Positions 51,524 through 64,000 of a stretch of 64,000 nucleotides of DNA are shown here, one piece after another. Below the pieces are notes generated by a model that was given only the letters and a program-made list of their open reading frames with translations, searched no databases and was not told where the DNA came from. The DNA is from Rhynochetos jubatus (Eukaryota > Chordata > Aves > Eurypygiformes > Rhynochetidae). The DNA lies in NCBI GenBank assembly GCA_027574665.1, contig CM050657.1, positions 21,182,700-21,246,699 of the forward strand, written 5' to 3'. The stretch's first letter is position 1. Each line of letters starts with the position of its first letter. A program made the position numbers and the translations under genes.

Positions 51524-54500
51524 GTAAGTCCTATTCTTCGCTGTGATTTACTGGTTAGCCTGAGGCCGAAGGAGAAAATTACCTTAACATCATGGTTTAG
51601 CTCCAAAAGAAAGTAGCAATAACCCAGTATCAACAAGGTCTGCAATAATATCAATCTAGACTAGAGATGCTGAGGTGTCTTGCCTAGCCTGGCTGTGCTC
51701 ATGCGGAGCTGATGACCTCTGTCACGAGGTGTGGCACTGAAACTGCACAGATTACCTCTGGAGTTTTATTCAATGGAAATGAGAGCTGTTAGTCTGCCAC
51801 GTTCTTCATAACCTTGTGCAATGTTTCTAGATGCTTTACACAACTGTTGCTCGGTTTTAAATGTAAGCCCAGAAAGTATTTTGAGAGGAAAAACCTCGAA
51901 ATTTGACAGTAAATGCTACAGTGTGTAACAAGAGTTGTACACGACAAGGCACTCGGCTGGAAAGCCAGTTCGTATCCACTGAAGATCTGACTACAGCTTG
52001 GTTCAGTTTCCATGCCAGACATTGCAGTAAAGCTTTCTGTTTGAATCTGTATTAGTGCCTGGAGCAAGAGAAAGTATTCCCGGGGGCTTGGAGTAGGGGG
52101 TATAACCAGGAGAGTAGCGCAGGTGACATCAAGATTCTGCTCATTCCTCGGAAAGGGCAGCCACAGCTCACACCTTCCTCCAGTGACAGGCAGCGGTTCC
52201 TGCTTGCTCTGCAGAGAGGCAGGGTGTTGCCATTCCCTGCAAACGTGAAGAGAGAGTGGGGCTGAATAAAGAATGGGTTTTTTTCTGAAGAGAGATCATG
52301 GATGTACTCACATTTTAAGTGATTTTCAGCTATCGCAGGAAGAGTATGTATCTAAAAACTCTTGCAACTCTACATTTCCAAGCATCCCGTCTGTACATCT
52401 GTTTGTTTTTCTTTTTCCTGGTAACATCTTGGTTTTCAAGCATCTCTTCTGAAAGAATACCATAGCTAATGTAAGGCTGCCAAGGCACTTTACCAGCGTT
52501 CACCATGCCCCCCGCCAATCTCTGGGAGATTGGAGCTGAGTAATTGCTGGCCTGGTAAAAGGTGGTGCCTCATTTCCTCTTGTGAGGCAGTTGGGTTTGA
52601 TGACTTGCCCGAAGCAGTGTCCCAGGTCAGCTGTGGAGCTGGGAGTGGAACTCAGAACTAACTATAACCGTTAGACTGTACTGCCTGCAAGCAGTAAGAA
52701 CTTAACCAGTTCAATGCTGCTAAAGACATCAAAGCACTAAAAAATTAAGACCAAGAGATGTATGCCTGTGAGATACATGGCATCAAGTATGTCACTGTAC
52801 TTGACGATAACTTTTCTTCTCCCTAGGGTGATCACGTGTGGCTGGACATTCAACCAAACAGTGAATTTAATGTCCCTATCGGGGCAGTTGTGAAGGACAC
52901 TGACTCAGGACGGATCTTGCTGGAGGATGATGAAGGCAAGGTGGGCTACGCAATAACATTTTGTAAAAGATGAACATCAAATTTCAAAGTACAGAGCACA
53001 GAAGAATGGCTCTATTGGGTCAGACCAAAGCTCCATCTAGCCAAATGGTCTGACTTTGATAATGTCTGGTAGGATATACTGAAGGAAAGAATATAACAAT
53101 AAGGCAAGTATAGGGTGATACCCTAGTAGCCCCAGGACCCAGCACTAGGAAGATTTAGAGCTTACTGAGCTAGACGTTATATCTACATAGTTAAGAAAAG
53201 CAAATGGACAGTTTCCAATCCCTAAATTTGGTGGACCATTAGGTGAAACCATGATCCCACTGAAGTCCAGTAGGGTTTCATCCCTGCCTCATACAATATT
53301 GTGGTTGCGATGACCTGACAGAGCTGCGTTCTGAACAGCGCTAAATTTGGTGATGTCCAGAACCCACCTGAATGGCTTCATCCAGTGTTTTAAATCACTG
53401 ATCCTGGGGAGCAGCAAACCAGTTATTTCTGTAGTTCAGCCAACTGTATGTTAGAATATGCTGTTTTGAGCATGGATAATACGGAAGTTCACTCTGGTCT
53501 AACACAGCTCTCCTTTGTTTGTCTCAGAGCAGCAGCATAACACATAAAAGCTGATGCCTTGCCTTTTTCAGGAACACTGGATCACGGCTCGGAACATGCA
53601 CATGGTGCACCTGATGCACCCCTCCTCTGCCCAGGGCGTGGAAGACATGATCCGCCTCGGGGATCTCCATGAAGCAGGCATAGTGCACAACCTCCTCATC
53701 CGCCACCAGGAGCACAAAATCTATGTGAGTGCCAAGGTCACCAGGCACAGTGCTTTCAGGAGCGACCTCTACTACACACATAGCAGAGTGACCTGAGCAG
53801 TCAGCAAGCCTTTTATACACGGGGCCCCCTTCTTCCTTTACTGATCGAGGGTGCCAAGAAGACACAACCTAATTTTTCTCTTCTTTTGAGTACTTTGGCT
53901 GTGAAGAAGAGAGCTAATAGCAGTGTCTGAAATCACAGGGATATGCTTAGGTAGTGACCCTGCTAACTTTCTCCTAGAGTGATCATTTCCAACAGTCACT
54001 GACAGTTAGCTAAATCCAGCCCATGTTACAGCTTAGTGCTGCTGTTACCTGCAGCTGTGACACAGGATCAGTCTAACTAGTGACATGATTTGGACTTTCC
54101 TCCAGTCAAATACTTGATTTTGATGTAATAAAATAGATAAAGAATAAATCTGGATATTTAGGACACGTGGTTTCATTTCTTGTCCATTACAAGTTTTATC
54201 TGTGACTGAGCAATTTGGCATTCTTAGTTTCTTTATTCCTTAGTTCCCAGTTTATAATATGATAATAATAATAATCAGTTTTTTCCATGTTTTGCCTCCC
54301 ATGTTATATACACTATAGGAGAAGAAAAACCTCTTACAACACAGATATGGTGATGTTTACTGTAAACAAGGACTGATTTTATAGATGCTGCAGTTAGAAC
54401 TACCAAGATGTGTGTATAGACCTGTTATATTAGACTCTAGCAGTATGCAGTTGTCTTGAGTAGAAGTTCTTGAACAGTATTATTGCCTTGCATTTCCACA

Positions 54501-57500
54501 GCCTTAAACATTGCAATGGTGCTGTTGTTTACAAACGTTACTAAATGACTGTATGAATAAAACAACTGTAACTTTGCCCATTAGCGAAGTTCAGCTGTAT
54601 CTGCACCAGAACACAAAAGCAGCTTAACAGAACACTACAAAACAGCTAACTGTAACACTCAAAAATTGTGCTGTAGCTTGAGATAGTGAACTGAGCTGTG
54701 ATTTGGCAAGGAGATTATAGCTAGCATTCTTTCTTTTGCAAAAAACTCCATGTCCTGAGATATTTAATAGCAGCTTATAGTGAGGACCAGCTCTCAGTCT
54801 CACCTAAGTGCTGCTATGGATCTCCCAGGCTTCCCTCCTGCCTCTGTTTACATTTATACTGCAAGTGGCTTTGGCTGTATTCTTGTCTGCGGGTTTGCTG
54901 CTAGAGATAACGCTCATAACTGTTTTCCAGACTTACACAGGATCAATCTTGGTAGCAGTGAATCCATACCAGCTGCTGCCCCTGTACACAGTCGATCAGA
55001 TCAGACTGTACTGTAACAAGAGGATTGGAGAGCTGCCACCTCATGTCTTCGCCATTGCAGACAACTGTTATTTCAACATGAAGAGGAATAAGAGAGACCA
55101 GTGCTGTGTGATCAGGTGACTGAACTGGAGGGAACGAGCAGCAGAAAACAAGTCTAGCATGTGCTTGGGGCACCTCTGTGGACATAGTTCTTCCAAATGG
55201 AAGGGCACAGATGAGACTAGAGACCGCAAGAAGGAAATATTTTCTCCCCTGATACTTCATTTTCAGTTAGGGCTGCAAAAGTTAGAGCATAAGCAAGGGA
55301 TTGCTGAAGTCCGTTGTTTTCCCCCAGAATCTTTGAATGTGGTGATACATTCTGCACATGGTCACTACATACAGAAACATGAAATATGAGCCTATGTGAT
55401 GTAAGGCTATCTTTTACCTTGGGGACATGATACTTGTGTTACATGTATTGTCTGAGAATAGAGATTGCCTGGAGAGAAACAACCTCGGCTAACGTGAAGA
55501 TGAAGGGAAGCTTTCTTCACTCCATAAACACATAACATGTATCCATTTTCTGTTAGTCATCAGTGCGAAGAATCAGACAGTTTCACTGCAATAATATCTG
55601 ATGATAGTTGAGGCAAGTCAGTTGATGTGCTGAGACTAGCATTGAAAAACTGGTAATGTATTAATGCAGAAAAGCAAGTGATCATTTAATTTGCACTGGC
55701 ACAGAATGGATTTGCTTGTTTCTAATCAGTGGGAGAATTCCGTCCCCAGCCTAAGCCTAAAAAACAACTTAAATTTTAGCAGATAGATGATGAAAGATTA
55801 AAATTCTCCAGCCTTCCATGACAGACACTCTGAGCTGCCATTCACAGGGTAAATATGTAGGATTCTTTTTTAACTTTCTCTGCCATTTTGCCACCCTAGC
55901 CAGAAAAGAAGGACGAAAACCTGTAATGATCTTCTTTCTTACTGCAGTGGAGAATCTGGAGCTGGGAAGACTGAAAGCACAAAGCTAATACTACAGTTTT
56001 TGGCAGCTGTCAGTGGCCAGCATTCCTGGATAGAGCAGCAAATCCTAGAGGCCAACCCCATTCTGGAAGGTGGGTTGTTTTGCAAATATATTTGATTTAC
56101 CACCTTTATCTCAGGATTTTTGTATCAGGATAAAAAATTCAGAAACAGATCTTCACACCATTGTATTTACATAACTGCTAAAGCCCCTGAAACGCTGGTG
56201 AGGCAGGGTAGACATTCTTTACACTTTTCTGGCATGTCCCTGTGAAGTCCACAGCAGCTCCCACACTATAGGAGGAGGTGCCACTAGAGTATGTAACCCA
56301 GAACTGCCAGGAGCACAAGACTCCTTGGGAATGCGAAGCCCAAGGTAAACATCCTGGTTTAGCTTTTGCACTAGATAGTGGCAAAGTGACTGGCCAAGCA
56401 TGGATGTATCTATAGGGAAGCTCCCTGAGACACCCAGCTTTCTCTGTAGAGGATCGAGTGTGTTCCCACTATGTCCTTCTAGAGGACTTCAGACTTGCTA
56501 GCTCCCTTGGCGGTCCAGATACAGACTGCATTTGGATCATTTGAATATGTCTTTTAGGATCCAGTTATCTGGATGCACAGTATGCCTGCCTCTCTCTTTA
56601 GGAGGCCAGACATTCTTCAGTGCAAAATGGCAGCACTGTTGTTTGGAACGCAACATGTAAAATACTAGCAGCAAAAAAAGAGAAGGGCATAAAAAATAGA
56701 CTTGGTGTTCATTAACTGCAATAATCCAGATACTATCTCTGTCCCTTCCCCATCAGCTTTTGGAAATGCCAAGACAATTCGAAATGACAATTCAAGCCGC
56801 TTCGGGAAATACATTGATATCCACTTCAACCAAAATGGTGTGATAGAAGGAGCCCGGATAGAACAGTTTCTTCTGGAGAAGTCCCGGGTCTGCCGGCAGG
56901 TGAGGGCACTGGCAGACGTCCGTTCTGCCTGCTCCTGTGTTACAAGCCTCTGCTGACAAGGCTGTACATTGGCCTATTTCTTTCTTTTAGGCTCCAGAGG
57001 AGAGGAACTATCACATCTTCTACTGCATGCTAATGGGGATGAATACAGAGCAGAAAAAGATGCTGAATCTGGGCACTGCTTCAGAGTACACTTATCTCAC
57101 TATGGTAACAGTCTCTGCTTTCTTCTCCATTATCCCTCTGCCATTTGCTTCTCCAAGTGAGCAATTACAATCAATAGGAGCTGCAGATGGGTAGTTACCA
57201 AATCTGAACTGTCCTTTCCTTAGAGTACCAGAAAGATTAACACCAGAAGTGCCAAGAGCCTCAGTTTCAAAAAACTAATTGTAGTGCCCACCAGTGAGGG
57301 GCAGCTTGTGGCAGTTCAAAGCTTTCCATCAAAGTCAGACTTAAGAAACACAAAGGACATCTTAATGAAGGTGGAAAAGAGACTCCACTTTCACAGGTAC
57401 TCAGATTTCAGATCTCATGCCAGGGAGCATGCTAATCAGGTATATAAATTTTAGAGGAAAATCAGTAAGCAGAAACAATGTCAAGAATCCTAGTCCTTAT

Positions 57501-60500
57501 ATCTGATAAATCTTATACACATCATGCAGGAATCTGGCATTCAATCTAACCTCCAACAGCTAATGTGGATGTCCACGTCTGGGTCTATGTTACTATAGTG
57601 GCAGGAGTGGAATGTTCATAGGTGTTCATATTTTGAAAATAGCTAACTGGTTGGTCTAGGACAGGGAAGGCATTGTGAAAATCCTGTTCTTTAGACTGTG
57701 CAGATACCTCATATTAAATGTGTCAGCTGGGGTTTTTTTGGCTGTTCTACAGCTGTGGAAAAATGGGGCTAAGTCCTGCCTCTGCTGAGGCTAATGGGAA
57801 CTGGGCGTCTAGTTTCTAGAAATCAAGCCAATAAAGCTGTTTCTGGAGTCTCAAAAACAAAACCATTAAAGGTGCTGGAGATTTTTTCAAATTCAATGTT
57901 TACAAACCAGCAGTGATCTGCAGCAAGAGCTGATGAGTGCAGTTCACACATTGGCCATTCCACAGAAGTGTCTGAAGTTCCTGGGGTCAGCAGTAGGGCA
58001 GTATAATACAGTGACAGGAGGATTAGATTAAAGGAGAACATATCCAGGGTTTTGTTCGGGTCAGCTGTTGGCACAAGCTGGCATGTTTACATGCTGTAAA
58101 CTGAAATGTCTAGAAATACTTCATTTTTGTAATTGTCACACTATATTGTTGGTAATCGCAAGGGCAAAAATGGCATTTTCCCATCTCCATCACGGATGAA
58201 AATAGTTTATATCAGGAGCAGCATCCTAGTCTGCTGTGCAGGTTTTGCTGAATGGTCTTCTGTTGCTGTCTTGGATGATTCCATCTGCCTTCCCCTAGAT
58301 CCTAATATTCTTATTTTGAGATTTGCCTTCTAGTACTGATCCAATTCTACTTGTTTTGATTTGAGATTAGGGCTCTTAATTGTCCATTGACAAGGCAGAG
58401 AGAGGAGACCAAGGTAACAGGCATGGCCTTGTAAGTGTAGGAAGCCTTGCCAAAGTTTCCTGTACTTCTGTGCTCCATAGCGGCTTTGCCCTCAGCTTTT
58501 TCTTTTGGCTTCCCCAGTATCTAGTCTAGCCCTGGAGAAATGCATTATTTAGCCCCCTACTAATGTGTTCTTCTTGAGGGTAGAGATGAGGGAATACGCA
58601 GTCACGGGAAGAACATATGGAATGTCTAAATAGGTTTTTACTTTGAGCCTTGTGGCAAGCAGCTCACAGGGCATCCACATTGTGTACAATGTCAGCCTGT
58701 GGGTCCTTCCTTCCTTGTATGGGTAGCAGGAGGATTTTCCTTACCTGTGGGTGCGGTGTCTTGCAGGGTAACTGCATGTCCTGCGACGGCCGGAATGACG
58801 CGAAGGATTATGCCCACATCCGCTCGGCTATGAAGATCCTCATGTTCTCAGATTCTGAGCACTGGGACATCAGCAAGCTGCTGGCTGCGATCCTGCACCT
58901 GGGGAATGTAGAGTTTGAAGGTAAGCGCAGCCTTGTCTGTGCTTGGCCTTTACTCAGACTCCATGGTAAAGGCCTAAAGGTGCTGAGGTGCTGCCTGCTT
59001 CCATCTGTACAGATTAGGTTGTGCTGCTCTGCCCTGTATAAACAGGTGAACAGGGTTGGAAGGGCAGGCAGATAAGCACCACAAAATTCTGATTTGTGCC
59101 TCCACTGCCTAGTGTTTTAAAACACATCATCTTACTATTATTTTGTCATGCTGTCAAGTTAACATGGTTATAAATAGGCCCTTATCACACAAACTGAAAC
59201 CACAGATGATATAATGCCACGTTACTTTTGCTGACTGTTGTGCTACGTAAGCCAGAGGACACAGGAGCAATTGAGTGATGTTTGCTGTGGAGATGATAGC
59301 AGTCATTTTCCTGGCTGGGTTTGGTGAACACTCACCTGCATAAGTGCACTTCTGGCATGGCAAAGGCACACCCACCACTGGGATGGCAAAAGCTCTCACA
59401 TTTTAGAAAAGGACTCCTCCTCATTTAATCGGGACTCTCCTTAGTAAAATCATTAAACCCAGGAGTTTCAAAAGGGAACTTACTGCCTTGCCACATTCCC
59501 AAAGGGTTACAGAAATACAGCTGCAATAACAGCACAGCCTCCTGCCGTAGCAGAAGTTATTCACCCTGAGATTGACTGTTTCCCCATTGTAGCCGCTGTG
59601 TACGACAACTTGGACTGCTGTGACGTGATGGACTCACCACACTTTTCAATCGCAACCAAATTGCTTGAGGTAATGGACTCTTACCTTCCCCTTCACCCTT
59701 GCTCCCTGGGCACACTGCCAAAGCATGTCTCCGTGGAGTGTTAACGTGTGGTATGTCCCCTTCTTCCTTCTGACACATAAGTGATGCTTTTACAGATGTC
59801 TCTCTGGGCTAGGAGATCTTTTACTGGGACAGCAGGCCACCAGTGAATGCTGCTGGACAGGCAGTTTGTCATGGCCCTTGTCCTGAGGCAGGCTTTGCTG
59901 GATCTTCTTTATCCACCTGGAATGACCAGGTTGCCATGACTGTTCCTCCAGGTAGACTCCAGTGAACTCCAGAACAGCCTCACAAACCTCTCCATCATTG
60001 TCCGAGGAGAAAGTGTGTCCAGGCCTCTGAACATAGTTCAAGCTGCAGATGGGAGGGATGCCTTTGTGAAGGTACTGATGCTTTCATCTGCTCTGTTTAA
60101 AAGCTGGGGATGCTTTCAGAGCTGTCTGTCTTACTGGTTGAGGAGCCTCAGGTGGCAAACATTCCCCCAGCAGGCTCCAGTCGCTCAGTTTTCAGGCATA
60201 GTCTGGCGGCATTGTAGCAGCACAATAACAAGCAGTAAGCTGTGTTCAGACTGTAACGATGGGCTCTAATTCCTCTTTAACCTTTTTCCTCAGGGTATAT
60301 ATGGACGGATTTTCCTGTGGATAGTGAACAAGATCAACTCAGCCATTTTCAACCCAACTTCTCAGAAGCCTAAAGACAGACGTCAGTCCATTGGGCTGTT
60401 GGACATTTTTGGGTTTGAAAACTTCAGCAACAACAGGTAGGAGGCTCTAAATTAATTTCCACAGGGAAGCTGCAAAACAGTTGCTATGAAAGGGAAGAAT

Positions 60501-63500
60501 AAAAAAAACAAATGGACACATACTCTTTCATTATCATCCTGATTCTCAGAAAAGCAGTTAAATTTCCACCACTGAATTTTCCCAATGATATTATGCACAG
60601 ATTCCATTTTTCTTCAGCCTTGGTCATATTTCTGCCTCCTCCCCCAGCCTTCATCTTGTGCAGCAATTACACATGTCTATTCCAGAACCTCAGAAATTTT
60701 CTCAGAGGAGATGGCTATGAAGCTACTATGAGCAGGCAGCCACTATGTACAAATGTGGTATGTTCCCATGTCTCTGTACCAAACCTTCTTGTTCCATAGC
60801 ATTTTTACGGTGTCTCTTGAGATACATTTTGTATATAGTACAAAGGAGGCTGTGTTGCATTTCCCATTTCAGCTCATGTTTCCATCTTGCTCAGCGTCCT
60901 CCCATCCCTTTTTTTGGGGCTGCTTCATTCTTTGTTCTTAAGGACAGGTCAGAAAAATACCTGGCCAGTATACCATTGTCTCACTGCTACCCCTTCTACT
61001 AGTGGTTTCAGTTCCAAAGCACCACTTCTGGTTGCCCTTCTCTACAGGGGTAGCAATTCTTGCAGTTTTATGGTACCCTATAATGGTTTCATAGAATGGT
61101 TTAGGTTGGAAGGGGCCTTAAAGATCATCTAGTTCCCAATCCCCTGCCATGAGCAGGGACAAACCTTTTACATTTATAGCAAGTATTTGTTTACACCAGA
61201 CAAATGTAAGTAACAAGTAACCATATCATCAGTATGCCCCAAACGCTCAGCACATATTCTGCAGCATATTCTTTTCCAATCCATTTCAACTGAGGCATCT
61301 TGCTTACTTTCAACAAGATAATATTCCTCATTGACTTTTGGAACATGGTCTAGGATGTGACAGCCCATCTTCTATCTTTTGTGTTCTCTCCTATTATTTT
61401 ATGCCATTCCAAAAGGCTGCAGTCCACATGGGGCCTCACTGTGCTGAGCACTCCACAGGCACACACAGTGTGCCACAGCAATTACCAGGTAATGAAACTC
61501 ATGTGTGGCATTAAGGAGTAACTAACAAAAGAAGCGGTAGTGCCAGTGCAAGTAAAAACACATCACAGACTCATAGGGTCAAGCTGTTTTCGCAGTTAGA
61601 TGTTCCCCTTTATCTCTAGAGTTTCTTGAAACACATACAAGATCTTTCCTTGCTGACTCAGCAACACTCAATTCTCAGTTGGCTCCTTTCTGCTTATCTT
61701 TATCTGATAAGAAGATGCATGCCTTATATTGCTAAAATTGGCAACATGCAGTGGTGGTGATTGTTAACACTGTGGAATACAGCAGCAGTGTGTCTGGATA
61801 TGTGTCTAATACAGACAATAAACAAACACTCTAGAGCAGTGCAGCACTGTCCAAGGATGACCACGTGTTTCCGCCTTGTCCCCCCAGCTTTGAGCAGCTC
61901 TGCATTAACATTGCCAATGAGCACCTTCAGCAGTTCTTCGTGCACCATGTCTTCAAGCTGGAGCAAGAGGAATACCTTGCGGAGCACATTGCCTGGAATA
62001 ACATTGATTTCACTGATAACCGCCAGGCTCTGGAAGTCATCGCACTCAAGCCTATGAACATCATCTCCCTCATTGATGAAGAGAGCAAGTTCCCAAAGGT
62101 AAATTTCTGGTCTCACCTGCAATGCCTGGCTTTGCACACAGCTCACAGGTAACGCTTGGCTTTGCAGACAGGAAAGTGCAAAGGAGGCTTTCAGATACAT
62201 TATGAGAGCCAATGATGTTCCTTTTAAATTAGCTCCCTGCACAAACGCTTCACTCTCTGCTGGCGTGTGCTCTTCCTGGTACCTCACTGTTAAAATACTT
62301 ACAGCTGTTCCAGACAGAGAAGGAAGGAGTCCAGATAATTTTACAAGGGCTTCTTAGGGATTCTTTGAATTCTCATATTGTTTGAGTATTGTTCTGCTGC
62401 TGATCTGGGCTGCAGCTTGCTCCTTCTTCTCCAGGATGGCAAATCTAGTTGAGCAATGTCACTGTTGTGAGGAAATGTTATTCTGCAAAGGCCAGGCACC
62501 TCAACCTGATGAATAGCAAAGATGAAAATAGCATCTGATCTCAGACATCCCTGCAGAGCATTTTCACATTCTCCAGAGCATGGTGAGGCTAAGCAGCAGT
62601 GCTGGTACAGGAATCGGACAACAATGTGGGCTTGTCCAGAAAAGCAAGCCCCTGCCTCAGCTCATTTGTAGTCCTCAGGTAACAATTTGAGAGGGTCATA
62701 TACAGGCAGACAGCTTTCCCCTTTCTTCCTTGAGCAAAGCGTGGTCCCCACTGTGTGTCCTGCAGTCAGGACAAGAAAGCATCTCCTCTATGATTCCTGG
62801 AGCACATGACTTCTCAGACAACACAGCAATCACTGCTCCTAGCACAGGCCAGTGAGCAGAGCCAGCCTCACATGCACCACAAGGGAATGAGGTTTTGATG
62901 GCACCCCTTGAAGAGAAGCACCCAGCTGCCTGCCTGCCTGCCTGTGGAAGACGTGATCTGGGCATGCTGACTGGTATCTGCTCAGGGCAGCCTTCTTCCA
63001 GGGACCTCCGAGCCTTCCGCCCATTGGGCAGTGAAAGAAGAACTGTGCCTACCTGGGAGAATGAGCATGCACCCCTCAGAGGACGGCTGGCTAGGATGGC
63101 ACGGGTAGGTTGGTGAGAGGCTCTGTTTGTGAGGTCCAAAGATTTGGGAAATTCGCAGTGCACCTGGTGATGTTAGTAATGTGTATAGCCCTAAAATAGC
63201 AGGCCTTATGCTCTAGTGGTATGTCCTGTCCTGATGCTTCAGAGAAGGGTCTGTGTAAAAGGGAAGACACTTCTAGCACTACTTTCCTCCAGATCTACTA
63301 CACAAATAAGAGGCTGAATTTGAGCTTTTTTTGTCTCTGAGCACCACTTTTATTTGTTTGCTGAGCATAGGCCAGTGCTGGGGGGGAATCTGCTTAACTG
63401 TCCTTTTTTGCCTGTATATTTTTGTAGGGCACAGATGCCACCATGCTCGTCAAAATCAATTCCCTCCATGGCAAAAGTAAAGTCTACATCCCACCTAAGA

Positions 63501-63931
63501 GTGTCCATGACACCAAGTTTGGCATCAACCACTTTGCTGGAGTTGTCTTTTATGAATCAAAAGGTAAGCCTGTCTCTGCTGGATACGGAGGGTGAAGAGA
63601 AGGGTATGACCTGTCCTGGATGTGTGGCACACCAGGGGGGTGTTGATCTGAAGTCAGATCAGAAGGTCAGGAGGATTACTCTAAACTAATCCACAAGTTA
63701 CTGTAAATGCATTGGTGCTAGAGCCAGCAGGCTGCAGAGATGACAGACTGATTTTGTTTCCATCATATAGATTTCCTGGAGAAAAATCGTGACACACTGA
63801 GTGCTAATGTAATGCAAGTGGTTCATTCCTCCAAAAATAAATTCCTGAGAGAGATTTTCGAGGTGGAAACAACCCCACCTAGTCTGGGACGTGGGACCAT
63901 CCGGCATCTTGGAGCTGACCAGGCCTACAAG
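51506..63931 (+). CDS. MYO7B: Unconventional myosin VIIb, motor-domain half (gene continues beyond the window)
   Basis: MYO7B is the brush-border myosin that anchors the protocadherin tip-link complex (USH1C, ANKS4B) in enterocyte and kidney microvilli. Coding exons: 51506-51523, 52827-52940, 53572-53724, 54931-55115, 55948-56069, 56757-56899, 56991-57104, 58767-58920, 59593-59669, 59952-60071, 60294-60436, 61888-62098, 63428-63563 and 63771-63931, in frame for 617 residues. Visible are the N-terminal SH3-like region, P-loop GESGAGKT at 158-165, switch I NDNSSRF at 207-213, switch II DIFGFE at 437-442 and an acidic TEDS-rule residue, Glu380. The six-codon first exon (MVVFRK) mirrors MYO7A's MVILQQ. 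Myosin VII identity is clear; 7B over 7A rests mainly on position beside IWS1. The neck, MyTH4-FERM and SH3 parts lie off the right edge. Confidence 0.93.
52827..52940 (+). CDS. MYO7B: MYO7B exon 2
   Basis: Residues 7-44, [20 protein letters not shown] ... LEDDEGK, the N-terminal SH3-like region; phase 0 to 0. Confidence 0.93.
53000..53230. repeat. Ancient amniote interspersed repeat (family not assigned)
   Basis: In MYO7B intron 2. The phrase TATTGGGTCAGACCAAAGC then TCCATCTAGCC, followed by diverged AAGGCAAGTATAGGGTGAT, is a pattern I know from many copies in reptile and bird genomes. I cannot name the family securely. Confidence 0.6.
53572..53724 (+). CDS. MYO7B: MYO7B exon 3
   Basis: Residues 45-95, [20 protein letters not shown] then [20 protein letters not shown]; start of the motor core; phase 0 to 0. 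Confidence 0.93.
54931..55115 (+). CDS. MYO7B: MYO7B exon 4
   Basis: Residues 96-157, [20 protein letters not shown] and [20 protein letters not shown]; phase 0 to 2. Confidence 0.94.
55948..56069 (+). CDS. MYO7B: MYO7B exon 5 (P-loop)
   Basis: Residues 157-198; the ATP-binding P-loop [10 protein letters not shown] is encoded right after the splice junction; phase 2 to 1. Confidence 0.95.
56757..56899 (+). CDS. MYO7B: MYO7B exon 6 (switch I)
   Basis: Residues 198-245; [20 protein letters not shown] holds switch I; phase 1 to 0. Confidence 0.95.
56991..57104 (+). CDS. MYO7B: MYO7B exon 7
   Basis: Residues 246-283, [20 protein letters not shown] onward; phase 0 to 0. Confidence 0.93.
58767..58920 (+). 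CDS. MYO7B: MYO7B exon 8
   Basis: Residues 284-335, [20 protein letters not shown] and [17 protein letters not shown]; phase 0 to 1. Confidence 0.93.
59593..59669 (+). CDS. MYO7B: MYO7B exon 9
   Basis: Residues 335-360, [20 protein letters not shown]; phase 1 to 0. Confidence 0.9.
59952..60071 (+). CDS. MYO7B: MYO7B exon 10 (TEDS site)
   Basis: Residues 361-400; Glu380 in [10 protein letters not shown] lies 16 residues before DAFVK, the TEDS-rule position; phase 0 to 0. Confidence 0.92.
60294..60436 (+). CDS. MYO7B: MYO7B exon 11 (switch II)
   Basis: Residues 401-448; [13 protein letters not shown] contains switch II; phase 0 to 2. Confidence 0.95.
61086..61165 (-). mobile_element. Short CR1 LINE 3' fragment
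   Basis: In MYO7B intron 11. It begins with TTTCATAGAATGGTTTAGG and continues through GGAAGGGGCCTTAAAGATCA to GAGCAGGGACAAAC, about 80 bp of CR1 3' end in reverse. Confidence 0.9.
61888..62098 (+). CDS. MYO7B: MYO7B exon 12
   Basis: Residues 448-518, [20 protein letters not shown] through [17 protein letters not shown], relay-helix region; phase 2 to 0. Confidence 0.95.
63428..63563 (+). CDS. MYO7B: MYO7B exon 13
   Basis: Residues 519-564, [20 protein letters not shown] and [15 protein letters not shown]; phase 0 to 1. Confidence 0.94.
63771..63931 (+). CDS. MYO7B: MYO7B exon 14 (last in the window)
   Basis: Residues 564-617, [20 protein letters not shown] through [16 protein letters not shown]; the donor GTTGGC is weak but at the expected codon; phase 1 to 0. 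Confidence 0.88.
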
Positions 63932-64000
63932 GTTGGCATACTGGCACTACGTTGCAGAAACAAGTCATTTCTCCTCCTTTCCATAAGACTCTGGCTGTTC

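Overview
The window is vertebrate nuclear DNA, almost certainly from a bird. Genes are split by GT-AG introns of 0.1 to 6 kb. Three fragments of the avian CR1 LINE carry the typical 3' end, and introns and intergenic stretches are short for an amniote. Gene order is the conserved block known from human 2q14.3 (PROC, IWS1, MYO7B), with one extra gene between PROC and IWS1.

Layout. 1-4640: upstream DNA with no gene I can recognise. 4658-14057 (+): PROC (protein C) in eight coding exons with the standard Gla-protease phases, 433 residues. 16701-23776 (+): a second complete vitamin K-dependent protease (Gla, aromatic stack, EGF1, EGF2, long activation peptide, trypsin domain), eight coding exons, 604 residues. 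It looks factor VII/X-like and has no counterpart between PROC and IWS1 in human. 25463-42383 (-): IWS1, 14 coding exons per transcript, about 770 residues, ending in either of two homologous last exons. 42384-42650: CpG-rich IWS1 promoter. 42651-51480: intergenic. 51506 to window end (+): first 14 coding exons of MYO7B, covering most of the myosin motor head; the gene runs off the right edge.

The two secreted proteases share domain plan and exon phases and sit head to tail 2.6 kb apart, as expected of tandem duplicates from the clotting-factor family. IWS1 is a nuclear transcription-elongation and mRNA-processing factor, and MYO7B is a brush-border unconventional myosin; they are linked to the proteases only by old synteny.

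Most notable: (1) duplicated, phase-compatible alternative terminal exons of IWS1; (2) the extra Gla protease, with a 608-nt activation-peptide exon of degenerate repeats carrying four N-glycosylation sequons; (3) a PROC with no dibasic light/heavy-chain site, Ser at the position equivalent to chymotrypsin 192, and two extra cysteines that could form a new disulfide; (4) a nearly uniform nine-copy 13-residue repeat in IWS1. All coordinates come from reading splice sites and reading frames by eye. No alignment or database search was run, and comparisons with human proteins are from general knowledge.
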